Shown one piece after another: positions 55,278 through 64,000 of a stretch of 64,000 nt of DNA. The stretch covers positions 62,001-126,000 of the forward strand of contig RFGC01000035.1 in assembly GCA_003697135.1 (NCBI GenBank), read 5' to 3'. The notes below the pieces were generated by a model. That model was not told where the DNA came from. It did not search any database and worked only from the letters and a program-made list of their open reading frames with translations. The DNA comes from Acidobacteriota bacterium (GTDB lineage Bacteria; Acidobacteriota; Blastocatellia; Pyrinomonadales; Pyrinomonadaceae). Made by a program: the position numbers and the translations under genes. Numbering within the stretch: the first letter of the stretch is position 1; the number at the start of each line of letters is the position of its first letter.

Positions 55278-57098
55278 CTAATTTGAAGCACTCAAATAAG
55301 CCCTTATTTTAGCTCTTTTTTTCGCTAACTCAAGATGTTTTCTAAACAATTCTTCCAATCTTTCCTTATCACCGTTTCTCTCCGCGACTATGAGTTCACG
55401 GTTGTTTTCGTTCATCATCTTTTCAATAGCCAAGTCGCGAATTTTCAACAGATAGCTTTCAGCTTCATCAATGTAATTATCAACATTGTCGGAATCTTCG
55501 ACCTTATCAAAACTCTCCGACATAAAAATTATACCCAAAATATCAGAAACAATCCCATCTTGTGGAACTAAACTCAAAACATTTTCCATCGAAAATTCTC
55601 TGCCTTCTTTGTGCAAAGCCAAGAAGGCTTCAAAAATTGGGGCTGATAGCAAATGCTTGTAGTCACTTTCTTCGATTATGGAAAAAATATAATCCCTAAC
55701 TTCTTCAACGTTGTATAGAAGACTCAATAGTTTTTCCTCAGCCAAAGTTAACTTGCGCTTGATTTGCTCTTGAATTGACTGTCGAATTTCCCAAGGTTTC
55801 AGATTTGACTTGACTTTAGCCCAGAGATCAGCTCTGTGAATACTGTCAAAGCCTAGAAAGAACATTGCCTGATCAAAAAAGTCTCGCTTCTCTATCTCAC
55901 TGCGAATTGATCGAGCAATCAAAATCACATCTTCCGTGGCTTCTGAAAGACTTTCTTTGTTCAGAACTTCTTTTGTCAAAAACTCCAGATAAGAACGGGC
56001 TTTCTTTTGCCTGATTTGTTTGTATTCTTCTGAGCCATAATTACGAATGAAGTCATCCGGATCGAGACCATCTGGCAGTGTTAGGATTTTAACTTCTAGA
56101 CCACGGCTTAAAAGCACTTGAATAGCTCGTTTGGCGGCTTTGATTCCCGCGCTATCTCCATCATAATTTACAATTACCTTACGTGCAAATTTAACAAGAA
56201 GTTTAGACTGCTCCTCTGTTAAAGAGGTTCCCAAACTAGCCACGGCTATTTTTTCACCGGCTTGATACAGTGAGATCAAATCCAGATAGCCTTCGACCAA
56301 AATAGCAGTCTTTTGCCGACGAATCTCGTCTTTGTTTTGAAACAGCCCGTAAAGATGATTTCCCTTCACGTAAGCGGGAGTTTCAGGAGAGTTGAGATAC
56401 TTTGGTTCGACATTCTCAATAGTTCTGCCTCCGAAAGCAACAACTTGACCTTCAATGTCAAAAATCGGGAAAATTATTCGACCACGGAATTTGTCGTAAA
56501 TCTTCTTCCCCAACGAAGAGCTTTCTCCTACACTGAAAAGCCCGCTCCTTTCTATCAACTTATCGCTTATCTTTTTGCGTTTCACATAGGAAAGAAGCGC
56601 ATCCCATCTGTTCGGAGCATAACCGATCCTAAACTTACGCCATGTCTCCTCAGAGATACCTCTTTTCAACAAATACTCACGTGCTGGTTTTGCTTCTGCT
56701 TCCGAAAGAAGAAAATTTTCCCAAAACTCGAGCGCCAGCCAATTTAGCTTGATGACTTCTTTCTTTAATGCTAGATCGCCTTCTTTCGCTTTAGATGTCT
56801 TTTTCTGAATCTCCGGTAAAACAAAACCACAGCTTTCAGCAACTCTTTTTAAGGCTTCAGAAAATGAAACTCCTTCGATTTTCATTACAAAACTAAAAAC
56901 ATCACCGCCTTCCCCACAACCAAAACACTTGTAGCCTTTGTTAGGATTTACAGCGAAAGAAGGTGTTTTCTCTTGATGAAACGGACAAAGCCCCATCCAA
57001 TAAGAGCCTCTTTTTTTCAGCACTACATATTGTGAAACTATGCTCACTAAATCGGCTCTAGAACGCAATTCTTCAATGATGTGATCTGGATAGAGCAT
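55278..57098 (-). CDS. dnaG: DNA primase
   Basis: This is DnaG, 606 residues, which makes RNA primers for replication. The CHC2 zinc site is complete: C38, H41, C58 and C61 (LCPFHQEKTPSFAVN and KCFGCG). The Toprim domain has ILVEGYLDLISLYQAG and the metal site NYDGDSAGIKAAKRA. The C-terminal helical region should bind DnaB. The gene is upstream of rpoD on the same strand and divergent from the ATP synthase genes. Confidence 0.96.
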   Translation of the reverse strand: MLYPDHIIEELRSRADLVSIVSQYVVLKKRGSYWMGLCPFHQEKTPSFAVNPNKGYKCFGCGEGGDVFSFVMKIEGVSFSEALKRVAESCGFVLPEIQKKTSKAKEGDLALKKEVIKLNWLALEFWENFLLSEAEAKPAREYLLKRGISEETWRKFRIGYAPNRWDALLSYVKRKKISDKLIERSGLFSVGESSSLGKKIYDKFRGRIIFPIFDIEGQVVAFGGRTIENVEPKYLNSPETPAYVKGNHLYGLFQNKDEIRRQKTAILVEGYLDLISLYQAGEKIAVASLGTSLTEEQSKLLVKFARKVIVNYDGDSAGIKAAKRAIQVLLSRGLEVKILTLPDGLDPDDFIRNYGSEEYKQIRQKKARSYLEFLTKEVLNKESLSEATEDVILIARSIRSEIEKRDFFDQAMFFLGFDSIHRADLWAKVKSNLKPWEIRQSIQEQIKRKLTLAEEKLLSLLYNVEEVRDYIFSIIEESDYKHLLSAPIFEAFLALHKEGREFSMENVLSLVPQDGIVSDILGIIFMSESFDKVEDSDNVDNYIDEAESYLLKIRDLAIEKMMNENNRELIVAERNGDKERLEELFRKHLELAKKRAKIRAYLSASN

Positions 57099-57194
57099 CT
57101 GAAACTATCTATCAAAAACTCGTTTATGCGTTTGGATTTTTTCGTCTTTGCTTATAAAATAATACGCTTATCGTGCAAGAAAATTATAATTCAA

Positions 57195-57602
57195 ATGAAC
57201 TCTAACGGCGAAACTGTAGATGCAAATTCTAACAGGCAGGTATTACAAAAAGCTCTGTGCTTGTTAGGCATTAGCATTCTAGCAAGCCTGCTTTTAGCGG
57301 AGTTTAAGTTTGCCTTAGGACTTTTGATCGGCGGGATATTGACTTTGGCTAATTACTTCTGGCTTAAAAGGTCTTTGGCAAAAATGTTTGAGAGCATTGC
57401 TTCTACAGGTCAAAAACCTTTGTTTCCTGCTGCAAGCTATGCTTTGAGATATTTTGCGCTTGGGAGCGCAATCTATCTCGTTTATAAAACCGATATAGCC
57501 TCGGTAACTGCCGTTTTGTTTGGTCTGTGCTCAATAGCAGCAGCAGTCTTTCTAGAAGGAATTTTTTTGACATTTAGAACTTTTGTTGAAGAGGTGAAAT
57601 AA
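57195..57602 (+). CDS. atpI: ATP synthase subunit I-like membrane protein
   Basis: This 135-residue protein has about four hydrophobic segments with the pattern of the ATP-synt_I family (LGLLIGGILTLANYFWLKRSLAKM). The family helps assemble the c-ring. I start at ATG 57195 (NSNGETVDA); an upstream in-frame start would lie in the dnaG gene region. Its TAA overlaps the atpB ATG, and atpB and atpE follow, which supports the call. Confidence 0.82.
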   Translation: MNSNGETVDANSNRQVLQKALCLLGISILASLLLAEFKFALGLLIGGILTLANYFWLKRSLAKMFESIASTGQKPLFPAASYALRYFALGSAIYLVYKTDIASVTAVLFGLCSIAAAVFLEGIFLTFRTFVEEVK

Positions 57603-58477
57603 TGTTTCTAGCAGAAGGCGGACATCATACTCCTTTGATAGTTGAATTCGTCAATTATTATATCGGAGAACCAATCTGTAGATTTCAAATAAAATATACA
57701 AAACCACTCTGGGACAATTACGTTTTCAGCCATTTTGGGACATCGGCCGAGAAAGTTTTTGGGCCTTATACACCCGAAAATGCCATTCCTTGGTATACGA
57801 TAATGTTCATCATAGCCTGTCTTCTGACGGTAGCAATTATTTGGATTCTCAAAGGTAAACTCTCAGAAGACGATCCCTCAGATGGACAATTAACCTTAGA
57901 ATCGGCATTTTTAGTTCTACAAAACATGGTAAAAGATGTTATAGGAGAGCATGGATTTAAGTATTTCCCTGTGGTTGCAACTTTTGCATGTTTGATTTTC
58001 GTATCGAATATAATGGGTCTTTTCCCACTCTTCATGGCGCCTACAGCAAACCTGAACGTAACACTTGCACTTGGTATAACTTCTTTTGTCTATTACAACT
58101 ACATCGGAATTAAAGAAAATGGGCTAATCGGGCATTTAGCACATTTTGCGGGACCTATTTGGTGGATCGCCCCCTTTATTTTCTTGATTGAAATTTTCAG
58201 CAACTTTATTCGACCCTTCACACTCGGCATCCGACTTTTTGCGAATATGTTTGCTGACGAACAAATAGCATCTATAATTGCAGGGCTGTATCCACCGTTT
58301 ACGCAATTTTTCGTTCCGATTATTCTACTGCCGCTCGCCGTCTTCATCGCTCTTGTGCAAACATTGGTTTTCACCTTGCTCTCGATGATTTATATTAGTG
58401 AAGTCTCTCATCCTCCGCATGATCATCATGAAGGTGAAGCACATTCGCACAGCGATGAAGCAGTGGCGACGGCTTAA
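57602..58477 (+). CDS. atpB: ATP synthase F0 subunit a
   Basis: This is the proton- or sodium-channel subunit a, 291 residues. It has several membrane segments and the essential Arg, R211, in FTLGIRLFANMFADEQI. The phrase NIMGLFPLFMAPTANLNVTL and the His-rich C-terminus (HPPHDHHEGEAHSHS) are seen, the latter uncommon for the subunit. The ATG overlaps the stop of atpI. Confidence 0.95.
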   Translation: MFLAEGGHHTPLIVEFVNYYIGEPICRFQIKYTKPLWDNYVFSHFGTSAEKVFGPYTPENAIPWYTIMFIIACLLTVAIIWILKGKLSEDDPSDGQLTLESAFLVLQNMVKDVIGEHGFKYFPVVATFACLIFVSNIMGLFPLFMAPTANLNVTLALGITSFVYYNYIGIKENGLIGHLAHFAGPIWWIAPFIFLIEIFSNFIRPFTLGIRLFANMFADEQIASIIAGLYPPFTQFFVPIILLPLAVFIALVQTLVFTLLSMIYISEVSHPPHDHHEGEAHSHSDEAVATA

Positions 58478-58535
58478 GTTTTTTAGTTTTTGAAGGTTTG
58501 GCTTTGGTCGGAAGGCAAGAATTCATAGACGAAGT

Positions 58536-58597
58536 GTCAACACGCTACAGGAGCGGTGCGTCCCCCAGGACAGCATGTCAGCATACCGGAAGTTGAC
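58536..58597 (+). other. Possible structured 5' leader of atpE
   Basis: In the 190-bp gap before atpE, GTCAAC (58536-58541) can pair with GTTGAC (58592-58597). Inside, GGTGC pairs with GCATACC around one bulge and GTCC with GGAC over the CCCA loop. Such folding could adjust translation of the c subunit, which is needed in many copies. This is pairing by eye only. Confidence 0.3.
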
Positions 58598-58667
58598 GCA
58601 ATCATAAACAAACTTAGCCTGAATCCGACTAGAGCCAAAAATAAAAACTGTAAGGAGAAAAGTAGCG

Positions 58668-58982
58668 ATGAAATACTTGAAAAACATCACTTTAGTTCTA
58701 ACCATTCTGGCTTTAACAGTTGTTTCAGCTATGGCTCAAGGCGGTGCAGCGGACAATGAATCAACCGTTGCGTCTTACAAAGCATTGGCCGCAGGAATCG
58801 GTTTCGGCATTGCCGCTGGACTTGGTGCAATTGCACAAGGACTCTTAGGCTCAAGAGCAATGGAAGGTGCGGCTAGAAATCCCGGAGCCGCAGGAACCAT
58901 CAGAACATTGATGATCATTGGCCTTGCGCTTATAGAGTCACTGGTTCTTTTGGCTCTGGTTATTGTTTTCGCAAAACTCTAA
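58668..58982 (+). CDS. atpE: ATP synthase F0 subunit c
   Basis: This is the ring subunit c, 104 residues. It has a cleavable-looking signal (LKNITLVLTILALTVVSAMAQG) in front of the usual two helices. Helix 1 ends with GLGAIAQGLLGSRAMEG and the loop is ARNPGA, close to the common RQP loop. Helix 2 carries the ion-binding E90 in GLALIESLVLL. Q57, E90 and S91 occupy positions that bind Na+ in sodium-coupled enzymes. AAGGAG is upstream of the ATG. No other ATP synthase genes follow, so F1 genes lie elsewhere. Confidence 0.94.
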   Translation: MKYLKNITLVLTILALTVVSAMAQGGAADNESTVASYKALAAGIGFGIAAGLGAIAQGLLGSRAMEGAARNPGAAGTIRTLMIIGLALIESLVLLALVIVFAKL

Positions 58983-59004
58983 ATTTCCATAATATCCCTC
59001 CTTT

Positions 59005-59046
59005 CCAAAGACGGGAGTCATCATGACTCCCGTCTTTGGTTTTCTT
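59005..59046 (+). terminator. Strong intrinsic terminator after atpE
   Basis: A perfect 16-bp stem (CCAAAGACGGGAGTCA with TGACTCCCGTCTTTGG), a 3-nt loop and TTTTTCTT form a textbook terminator 22 bp past atpE. The rest of the 305-bp gap to the next gene (59047-59287) holds no gene I can support; only a GGAG ribosome site close to the start at 59288 is clear. Confidence 0.93.
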
Positions 59047-59287
59047 AAAACTGTGTTATCTCAAGATACCACCCCTATCAACAAACTTCGGTAGTTTCAC
59101 CTCACAAAGCAAAAAATTAGCCTGAGAAATTCAGCTTTACAAGATGCTTCTTTATCAATTCCCAATTCGGCTTATCGCTAGATTTTTTGAAAATCTACGA
59201 CTAAAATGCAATTTTTTATACCTTCCGTGAAAAATTTTGCTAGAATTCTGATGAAGCAGTTTTTGAAATCTACTTTGGAGAAAACTA

Positions 59288-61207
59288 ATGAAAGAAACGT
59301 TGATTCGTCTTTCTCTGATAATTATTCTACCGGTTCTTTGTGGAATTCTATTTTGGAAGTACTTACCCATTGCTTCTTCCAATTCGCAGGACCTCCAGAA
59401 AGACCGTGAAATGGCAGAATACATAAAGCGCGTGACCAACAGAACTTCCGAGGGCTTGACGGAAGTCCAAACCAAGAACGGCGTGATGGTAGATTTGCAA
59501 GGACGCTTTCAGAACGTATTTCTTGCAAGACTCGATGAAAAGGAGCGGCTCAGAACTGCCTGCGTGACAGATTTAGAAGAAGCTAACCGTTTTTTCAAAA
59601 GAAATCTTGAAACAGGTCAACCTCTCGCAGAAGGGCTTAACAACGAAGAAGAATCAATCTACGAAATCGCAGAAAGACATAAAATGTCCCCTGAAGAGCT
59701 GATATTTTACAAGAAGTTGATTAAAGATTTTCAAGAAGGAAATTTAGGTCCTACAAACGCCAACATAACCATAATCAATAACGATGGTCCCAATGAAGGA
59801 TTTAACGATCCAACACCCGTTTCACCTGAAGGCGGAAATAACGGAACAACGCTTGGCCAGCAAAGGCTCAATGTGTTTAACTTCGCGGCTCAAATCTGGG
59901 GAGCTTTTCTTGATAGCAGCGTAACAATTCAAGTTCGTTCTAATTTCGATCCCTTAACCTGCACTTCTACAAGTGCTGTTTTAGGCTCTGCAGGAACAAT
60001 ATATGTCATAAGAGATTTCACAAATGCTCAACTTACGAATACTTGGTATCACGCGGCACTAGCAAACAAACAAGCAGGAACAGACTTATCTACTACTAAC
60101 CCAGACATACAAGCGACATTTAATAGTAGCCTAAACGGAAACCCAAGTTGTCTTGGTGGTTTCAGGTTCTATCTTGGGCTGGATAATTCAACACCATCGA
60201 ATACAGTCAATCTACTCGTAGTTGTGCTTCATGAACTAGGTCATGGCCTCGGTTTTTCTAGTTTTGTAAACGGTTCTACAGGGCAACTCTTTAACAACCT
60301 CCCGGACGTTTACACGACCTTCATGTTCGACCGCACTCAAAATCTCTACTGGAATAACATGACAAATGGCCAAAGACAAGCTTCTGCAACCAATAACGGA
60401 AATGTCCTTTGGGATGGTCCTAACGTTAGAATTGCTTCCAGTTTCTTAACCTCAGGACGAGAAACTTCTACGGGAAGAGTTCAACTTTACACACCCACAA
60501 CTTTCCAATCTGGTTCTTCGATTTCTCACTGGGATACTGCCGCCTCTCCCAATCTTCTTATGGAACCCTTTATAACCACAGGTTTACCCTTAACTTTAGA
60601 CCTTACAAGACAGCAAACAAGAGATGTCGGCTGGTATCGGGACACAAACAATGATCTTACACCTGACACCATAACAAACGTGACACCTAGCAGTAACATT
60701 TTGGCAATCGGCAGCACGGCTTCTGTAACATGGACCAACACAGGCGGTTTCAACAGAAACGTTATAGTTGAGCTTTCAACCGATGGTGGAACAACCTTCC
60801 CAATTGTTTTAGGTTCAAATGTCACAAATACAGGTTCCTTTAGCTTCACAGTTCCCAACACTCCAACAGGTCAAGCCAGAATTAGAGTCAGGGAAGATAA
60901 TTTCGTTCAACCAAGTGGGGTCTCATCTAATTTTATAATCACCAATAACAGTAATGCATCGGTAACAGTCAGTGGAAGAGTCCTAAGATCAAACGGAAGA
61001 CCTGTAGCTTCGGCAATTATTAGAATGATTGCTCAAGATGGAAGCACGAGGATAGCCATGACAAATCCCTTTGGATACTACAGATTTTTCGAGGTTCCCA
61101 TAGGAACTTATACTTTCTCGGTCACAAAGAAAGGGCTGTCCTTTCAGGATCGCGTGGTTAACATAACTGAGGATACTTCTAATCTGGATTTTGTAGCTTC
61201 ACCGTGA
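59288..61207 (+). CDS. Exported HEXXH metalloprotease-like protein with Ig-like and regulatory-like domains
   Basis: This 639-residue protein has a hydrophobic N-terminal segment (IRLSLIIILPVLCGILFW). The zinc motif H315-E316-L-G-H319-G-L-G-F is in VVLHELGHGLGFSSF. After about residue 460 it has an Ig-like domain (ASVTWTNTGGFNRNVIVELSTDGG) that resembles one in the reprolysin-like protease at 10692. A C-terminal carboxypeptidase-regulatory-like domain follows (VSGRVLRSNGRPVASAIIRM). It probably acts outside the cell; the substrate is unknown. GGAG precedes the ATG. Confidence 0.85.
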   Translation: MKETLIRLSLIIILPVLCGILFWKYLPIASSNSQDLQKDREMAEYIKRVTNRTSEGLTEVQTKNGVMVDLQGRFQNVFLARLDEKERLRTACVTDLEEANRFFKRNLETGQPLAEGLNNEEESIYEIAERHKMSPEELIFYKKLIKDFQEGNLGPTNANITIINNDGPNEGFNDPTPVSPEGGNNGTTLGQQRLNVFNFAAQIWGAFLDSSVTIQVRSNFDPLTCTSTSAVLGSAGTIYVIRDFTNAQLTNTWYHAALANKQAGTDLSTTNPDIQATFNSSLNGNPSCLGGFRFYLGLDNSTPSNTVNLLVVVLHELGHGLGFSSFVNGSTGQLFNNLPDVYTTFMFDRTQNLYWNNMTNGQRQASATNNGNVLWDGPNVRIASSFLTSGRETSTGRVQLYTPTTFQSGSSISHWDTAASPNLLMEPFITTGLPLTLDLTRQQTRDVGWYRDTNNDLTPDTITNVTPSSNILAIGSTASVTWTNTGGFNRNVIVELSTDGGTTFPIVLGSNVTNTGSFSFTVPNTPTGQARIRVREDNFVQPSGVSSNFIITNNSNASVTVSGRVLRSNGRPVASAIIRMIAQDGSTRIAMTNPFGYYRFFEVPIGTYTFSVTKKGLSFQDRVVNITEDTSNLDFVASP

Positions 61208-61316
61208 AGGAAGAAAATAGAAAACTTGAAATAGCTTTTTGAGATGCTCTGTTTTTTGTTAAAATCTTCAAAAGCATGATTGCAGAAGAAAGAAATCTTT
61301 ACGACGCTTTTACATC

Positions 61317-63746
61317 ATGATTGGCTCAAGAATCAGTCATTATGAAGTTTTAGAAAAGCTCGGTTCTGGTGGTCAAGGAACAGTTTACAAGGCAAAAGAT
61401 ACAAGACTCAATCGAATAGTTGTTCTCAAAGTTCTCCCTAAAGAATTGACGGCAAACACTGCCAATTTCAAACGTTTCCGACGCGAAGCTCAACTTTGTT
61501 CACAACTAGACCATCCGAACATCTGCACAATCTACGAGTTCAGCGAAGCAAATGGAGTTTTCTTTATTGCAATGCAATACATCGAAGGCAAGAACATTCG
61601 CCAACTCGTAGCTGGCAAGCCTTTAGAACTAAAAAGCGCATTAAGCATTGCAATCCAAGTTTGCGATGCTTTAGCCTACACACACTCCAAAGGCATAATA
61701 CATCGCGACATAAAAGCAGGTAATGTGATGGTCACCCCCGAAGGAAGGGTTAAGATTTTAGACTTTGGACTGGCAAAGCTGATATACCCGGAAGAACAGC
61801 CCGATATTGAAAAAACTGAAATAACAGAAATTGGGATTCCTTATGGAACAGCAACCTATGCCGCTCCAGAGCAAGCGAGAGGCGAACCAGCAGACCATAG
61901 AGCTGATATTTTCTCAACCGGCGTCTTGCTTTACGAAATGCTCACAGGTGTTTGGGCGTTTCAAGGCAAGACCGTTATTGAGGTTCGGCACGAGGTTTTG
62001 TATGGAACTCCGAAACCAATAGCCGAAATGCGCTCCGAGCCAATACCACCGAAACTTCAAGAGATAGTTGATAAAGCCCTTGCAAAAAATCCGAAAGACC
62101 GCTATCAAAGAATCGCCGATATGAGAGATGATTTAATATCTGTTTATCAAGAAGTTACAGGCGAGACACCTGCAGTTTATGAAATCACTCCAAAACATGC
62201 TTCAAGTGAGAGCGTAATCAAAAAAGCATGGAATTGGTTAACTGGGAGAGAAACATCTTCTGCAAAACCCGCACCTTCAGCCTCAAATCAACCCAGCAGA
62301 GAGATTCTCGTCACTTCAGCCGACAAATCCACGCTTACAAACAAAAAAACTATTGCCATACTACCTTTTAGGAATTTGAACAAAGACATAGAATCACGTT
62401 TCTATGAATTCTCACTTGCCGATGCGCTAATTACGGAACTAGCAAGCCTTAAATCCCTGATTGTTCGCCCATCTTCCGTAATTGCCAAATATCAAGGAAG
62501 AGAGGTGAATCCTGAAGAAGTCGGCAGAGAATTAAACGTTGATGCCGTTCTTTCAGCAAGTTTCATACGTTCAGGAAACAAGATGCGTGTTAATGCGCAG
62601 CTTCTAGACGTCAACACAAGCCAGATTATTTGGAGCGATCGCGTAGATGCCGAAAGCGATGATATTTTTGCGCTTCAAGATACTATTTGCAAGCAAATCG
62701 TAGAAGGTTTGAAACTGGAACTCTCACCTAAGGAATTAGAAAAGCTCGGACAAGCTCCCACGCAAAATCCACAGGCTTATGAAGAATACTTGCGTGGACG
62801 CGATCTTTTCGGGAAATTCATCTTCCATAGCTTATCAAACGAAGACTGCGAAGCCGCCATCCTTCATTTCAAGCGTGCTATCGAACTAGACCCTCATTTT
62901 GCGCTTGCTTATTCTGGTCTTGGCGCTTGCTACGCAAATAGAGTTTTCAAGGGAATAGGCACTGTTGAAGACTATACATACGCAGAAGCCGCCTTCAGCA
63001 AAGCTTTCATGTATGACCCAAACATTGCAGAAGCACGAGTTTTGATGGTCTTTATTTATCTTTCTCGTGGAGAAAAGAAAAAAGCACAAGCAGAAATCAA
63101 GTTGTTAACAGAGCTGTTCCCGAACGAAGCTCCGCTTTATTTCGTAAAGGGAACAATACATCGTTTGAATGGAGAATATGAAGCATCAATCCGTTGCTGG
63201 GACAAACTTGGCAAACTCGATCCCGCCGCCCGCGTGGTCTCAAGCTACAACAAAGCCCGTATCTACCTCTATCAAGGACTTTACGAAAAAGCTCTTGAAG
63301 AATTGGACAAAGGTATAAAATTAGAACCCCAACATCCTTTGTTGAAGGTATTTCGCGGAGCAGTCCTTTATCGTCAAGGCAAAAAGGAAGAAGGGTTGAA
63401 ACTTTTTGAAGAAGTCTTGGAACAAAATCCGCAAATGGATGGCATTCGTCCCTTATACGCAACTTTCTTAGCGAACTACGGTTTAGTTGAAAAGGCTCGT
63501 TCTCAACTTACAGAAAAAGCAAAAAACATAGCAAAAGCAGATCACGACATTGCATACTGGATGGCAATGGCAAATGCTCAACTCGGCGAAATTGATGAAG
63601 CTTTCAAATGGCTTGAAAGAGCTGTTAGACTCGGCTATGAGAATGTCCACTGGTTCATGAGAGATGAAATGCTTGCTCCCTTACGAAAAGACCCACGCTT
63701 TGATGAAATCATACAAAAAATAAACCAATCAAAATCCGAATCCTAA
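61317..63746 (+). CDS. Ser/Thr protein kinase with TolB-like and TPR domains
   Basis: This 809-residue protein is an active-looking PknB-type kinase: the glycine loop GSGGQGTVY, Lys38 in VVLKVL, H129-R130-D131 and D149-F-G. A linker of about 60 residues follows. The middle part (about 335-485) has IAILPFRNLN and VDAVLSASFIRSGNKMRVNAQ, the adenylate-cyclase/TolB-like domain that often follows kinases in these bacteria. The C-terminus is TPR repeats. There is no membrane segment, so it is cytoplasmic. It starts at ATG 61317 and is followed 1 bp after its stop by a histone-deacetylase-like gene. Confidence 0.93.
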   Translation: MIGSRISHYEVLEKLGSGGQGTVYKAKDTRLNRIVVLKVLPKELTANTANFKRFRREAQLCSQLDHPNICTIYEFSEANGVFFIAMQYIEGKNIRQLVAGKPLELKSALSIAIQVCDALAYTHSKGIIHRDIKAGNVMVTPEGRVKILDFGLAKLIYPEEQPDIEKTEITEIGIPYGTATYAAPEQARGEPADHRADIFSTGVLLYEMLTGVWAFQGKTVIEVRHEVLYGTPKPIAEMRSEPIPPKLQEIVDKALAKNPKDRYQRIADMRDDLISVYQEVTGETPAVYEITPKHASSESVIKKAWNWLTGRETSSAKPAPSASNQPSREILVTSADKSTLTNKKTIAILPFRNLNKDIESRFYEFSLADALITELASLKSLIVRPSSVIAKYQGREVNPEEVGRELNVDAVLSASFIRSGNKMRVNAQLLDVNTSQIIWSDRVDAESDDIFALQDTICKQIVEGLKLELSPKELEKLGQAPTQNPQAYEEYLRGRDLFGKFIFHSLSNEDCEAAILHFKRAIELDPHFALAYSGLGACYANRVFKGIGTVEDYTYAEAAFSKAFMYDPNIAEARVLMVFIYLSRGEKKKAQAEIKLLTELFPNEAPLYFVKGTIHRLNGEYEASIRCWDKLGKLDPAARVVSSYNKARIYLYQGLYEKALEELDKGIKLEPQHPLLKVFRGAVLYRQGKKEEGLKLFEEVLEQNPQMDGIRPLYATFLANYGLVEKARSQLTEKAKNIAKADHDIAYWMAMANAQLGEIDEAFKWLERAVRLGYENVHWFMRDEMLAPLRKDPRFDEIIQKINQSKSES

Positions 63747-63747
63747 A

Positions 63748-64000
63748 ATGAGTTCTTACAAAATCTTCTATTCACCCTACTACTATGCCGATATTGGAGA
63801 AACGCATGTTTTCCCGATAAGAAAATTTGAACTCGTGCGTGACAAGCTACTTGCAGAAGGCACCATAACCACAGAAGAAATAATCGAACCTGAACCAGTT
63901 TCAATAGAAGACCTTTGCCTTGTTCACACGAAAGATTACGTCACGCGCTTTATCGAAGGCAAACTCAGCGAAAAAGAAATTCGCCGACTAGGGCTTCCAT
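63748..64000 (+). CDS. Histone deacetylase family protein, 3' end outside window
   Basis: The frame starts at ATG 63748, one base after the kinase stop, and runs off the window after 84 residues. The start KIFYSPYYYADIGETHVFP, then RDKLLAEGTI and LCLVHTKDYVTRFIEGKL, match the N-terminus of bacterial class II histone deacetylase-like amidohydrolases. The zinc site would lie beyond the window. Acetyl-lysine or acetylpolyamine removal is a family-based guess. Confidence 0.8.
   Translation, partial: MSSYKIFYSPYYYADIGETHVFPIRKFELVRDKLLAEGTITTEEIIEPEPVSIEDLCLVHTKDYVTRFIEGKLSEKEIRRLGLP

Noticed and set aside
61239-61265. Possible promoter TTGAGA/TAAAAT before the kinase gene
   Set aside because: The spacing is 15 bp, shorter than usual, and AT-rich sequence gives many such matches.

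Overview
The window is an AT-rich bacterial chromosome segment with short intergenic gaps and many overlapping genes. The best guess for the host is an Acidobacteriota-like bacterium, probably Blastocatellia. The evidence for this is indirect: a Ser/Thr kinase fused to TPR repeats, secreted metalloproteases carrying FG-GAP and Ig-like modules, many TPR proteins, and a heptosyltransferase and O-antigen ligase that imply a Gram-negative envelope. No rRNA is present to settle the placement.

Region 1 (1-7851) is the 3' end of a CRISPR-Cas locus: cas3 (cut by the window edge), cas4, cas1 and cas2, then a leader and one array. I count 56 repeats and 55 spacers by hand. Gene order and the 30-nt repeat ending in ATTGAAAC fit type I-B, but the Cascade genes lie outside the window. 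Three things stand out. Cas1 has an acidic insert of about 97 residues. One spacer occurs twice with a 1-nt length difference. Two adjacent spacers come from overlapping protospacers on opposite strands.

Region 2 (7868-16926) holds a secreted M1-peptidase-like protein that has lost all three zinc ligands, YqeY, a reprolysin-like protease with FG-GAP repeats, an O-antigen-ligase-like membrane protein, a metallophosphoesterase and a methyltransferase. Region 3 (16985-20886) is a molybdenum hydroxylase cluster: the large subunit, XdhC and a MocA-like cytidylyltransferase. Region 4 (20883-34437) is mostly housekeeping: alaS, mutL-glpD, a PRC/MgtE_N/CBS protein with lpdA, then pyrE-truA-DUF952-uppS and a TPR lipoprotein-like gene.

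Region 5 (34446-35837) is a small accessory island. A tRNA-Glu has its own promoter and terminator. Next to it are a decayed fragment resembling a Tae4 amidase and an intact secreted protein in the position of its immunity partner. Region 6 (35838-53384) carries a sensor kinase, an epimerase-like protein, a heptosyltransferase, uvrA, tlyA, a sodium:solute symporter, a thiO-tlpA-methyltransferase-GDPD run, an isocitrate dehydrogenase and a TPR protein. Region 7 (53486-64000) has dnaG-rpoD, the membrane-sector ATP synthase genes atpI-atpB-atpE without F1 genes, a HEXXH metalloprotease, a Ser/Thr kinase and the start of a histone-deacetylase-family gene.

All calls come from reading the sequence. 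No database search was run.
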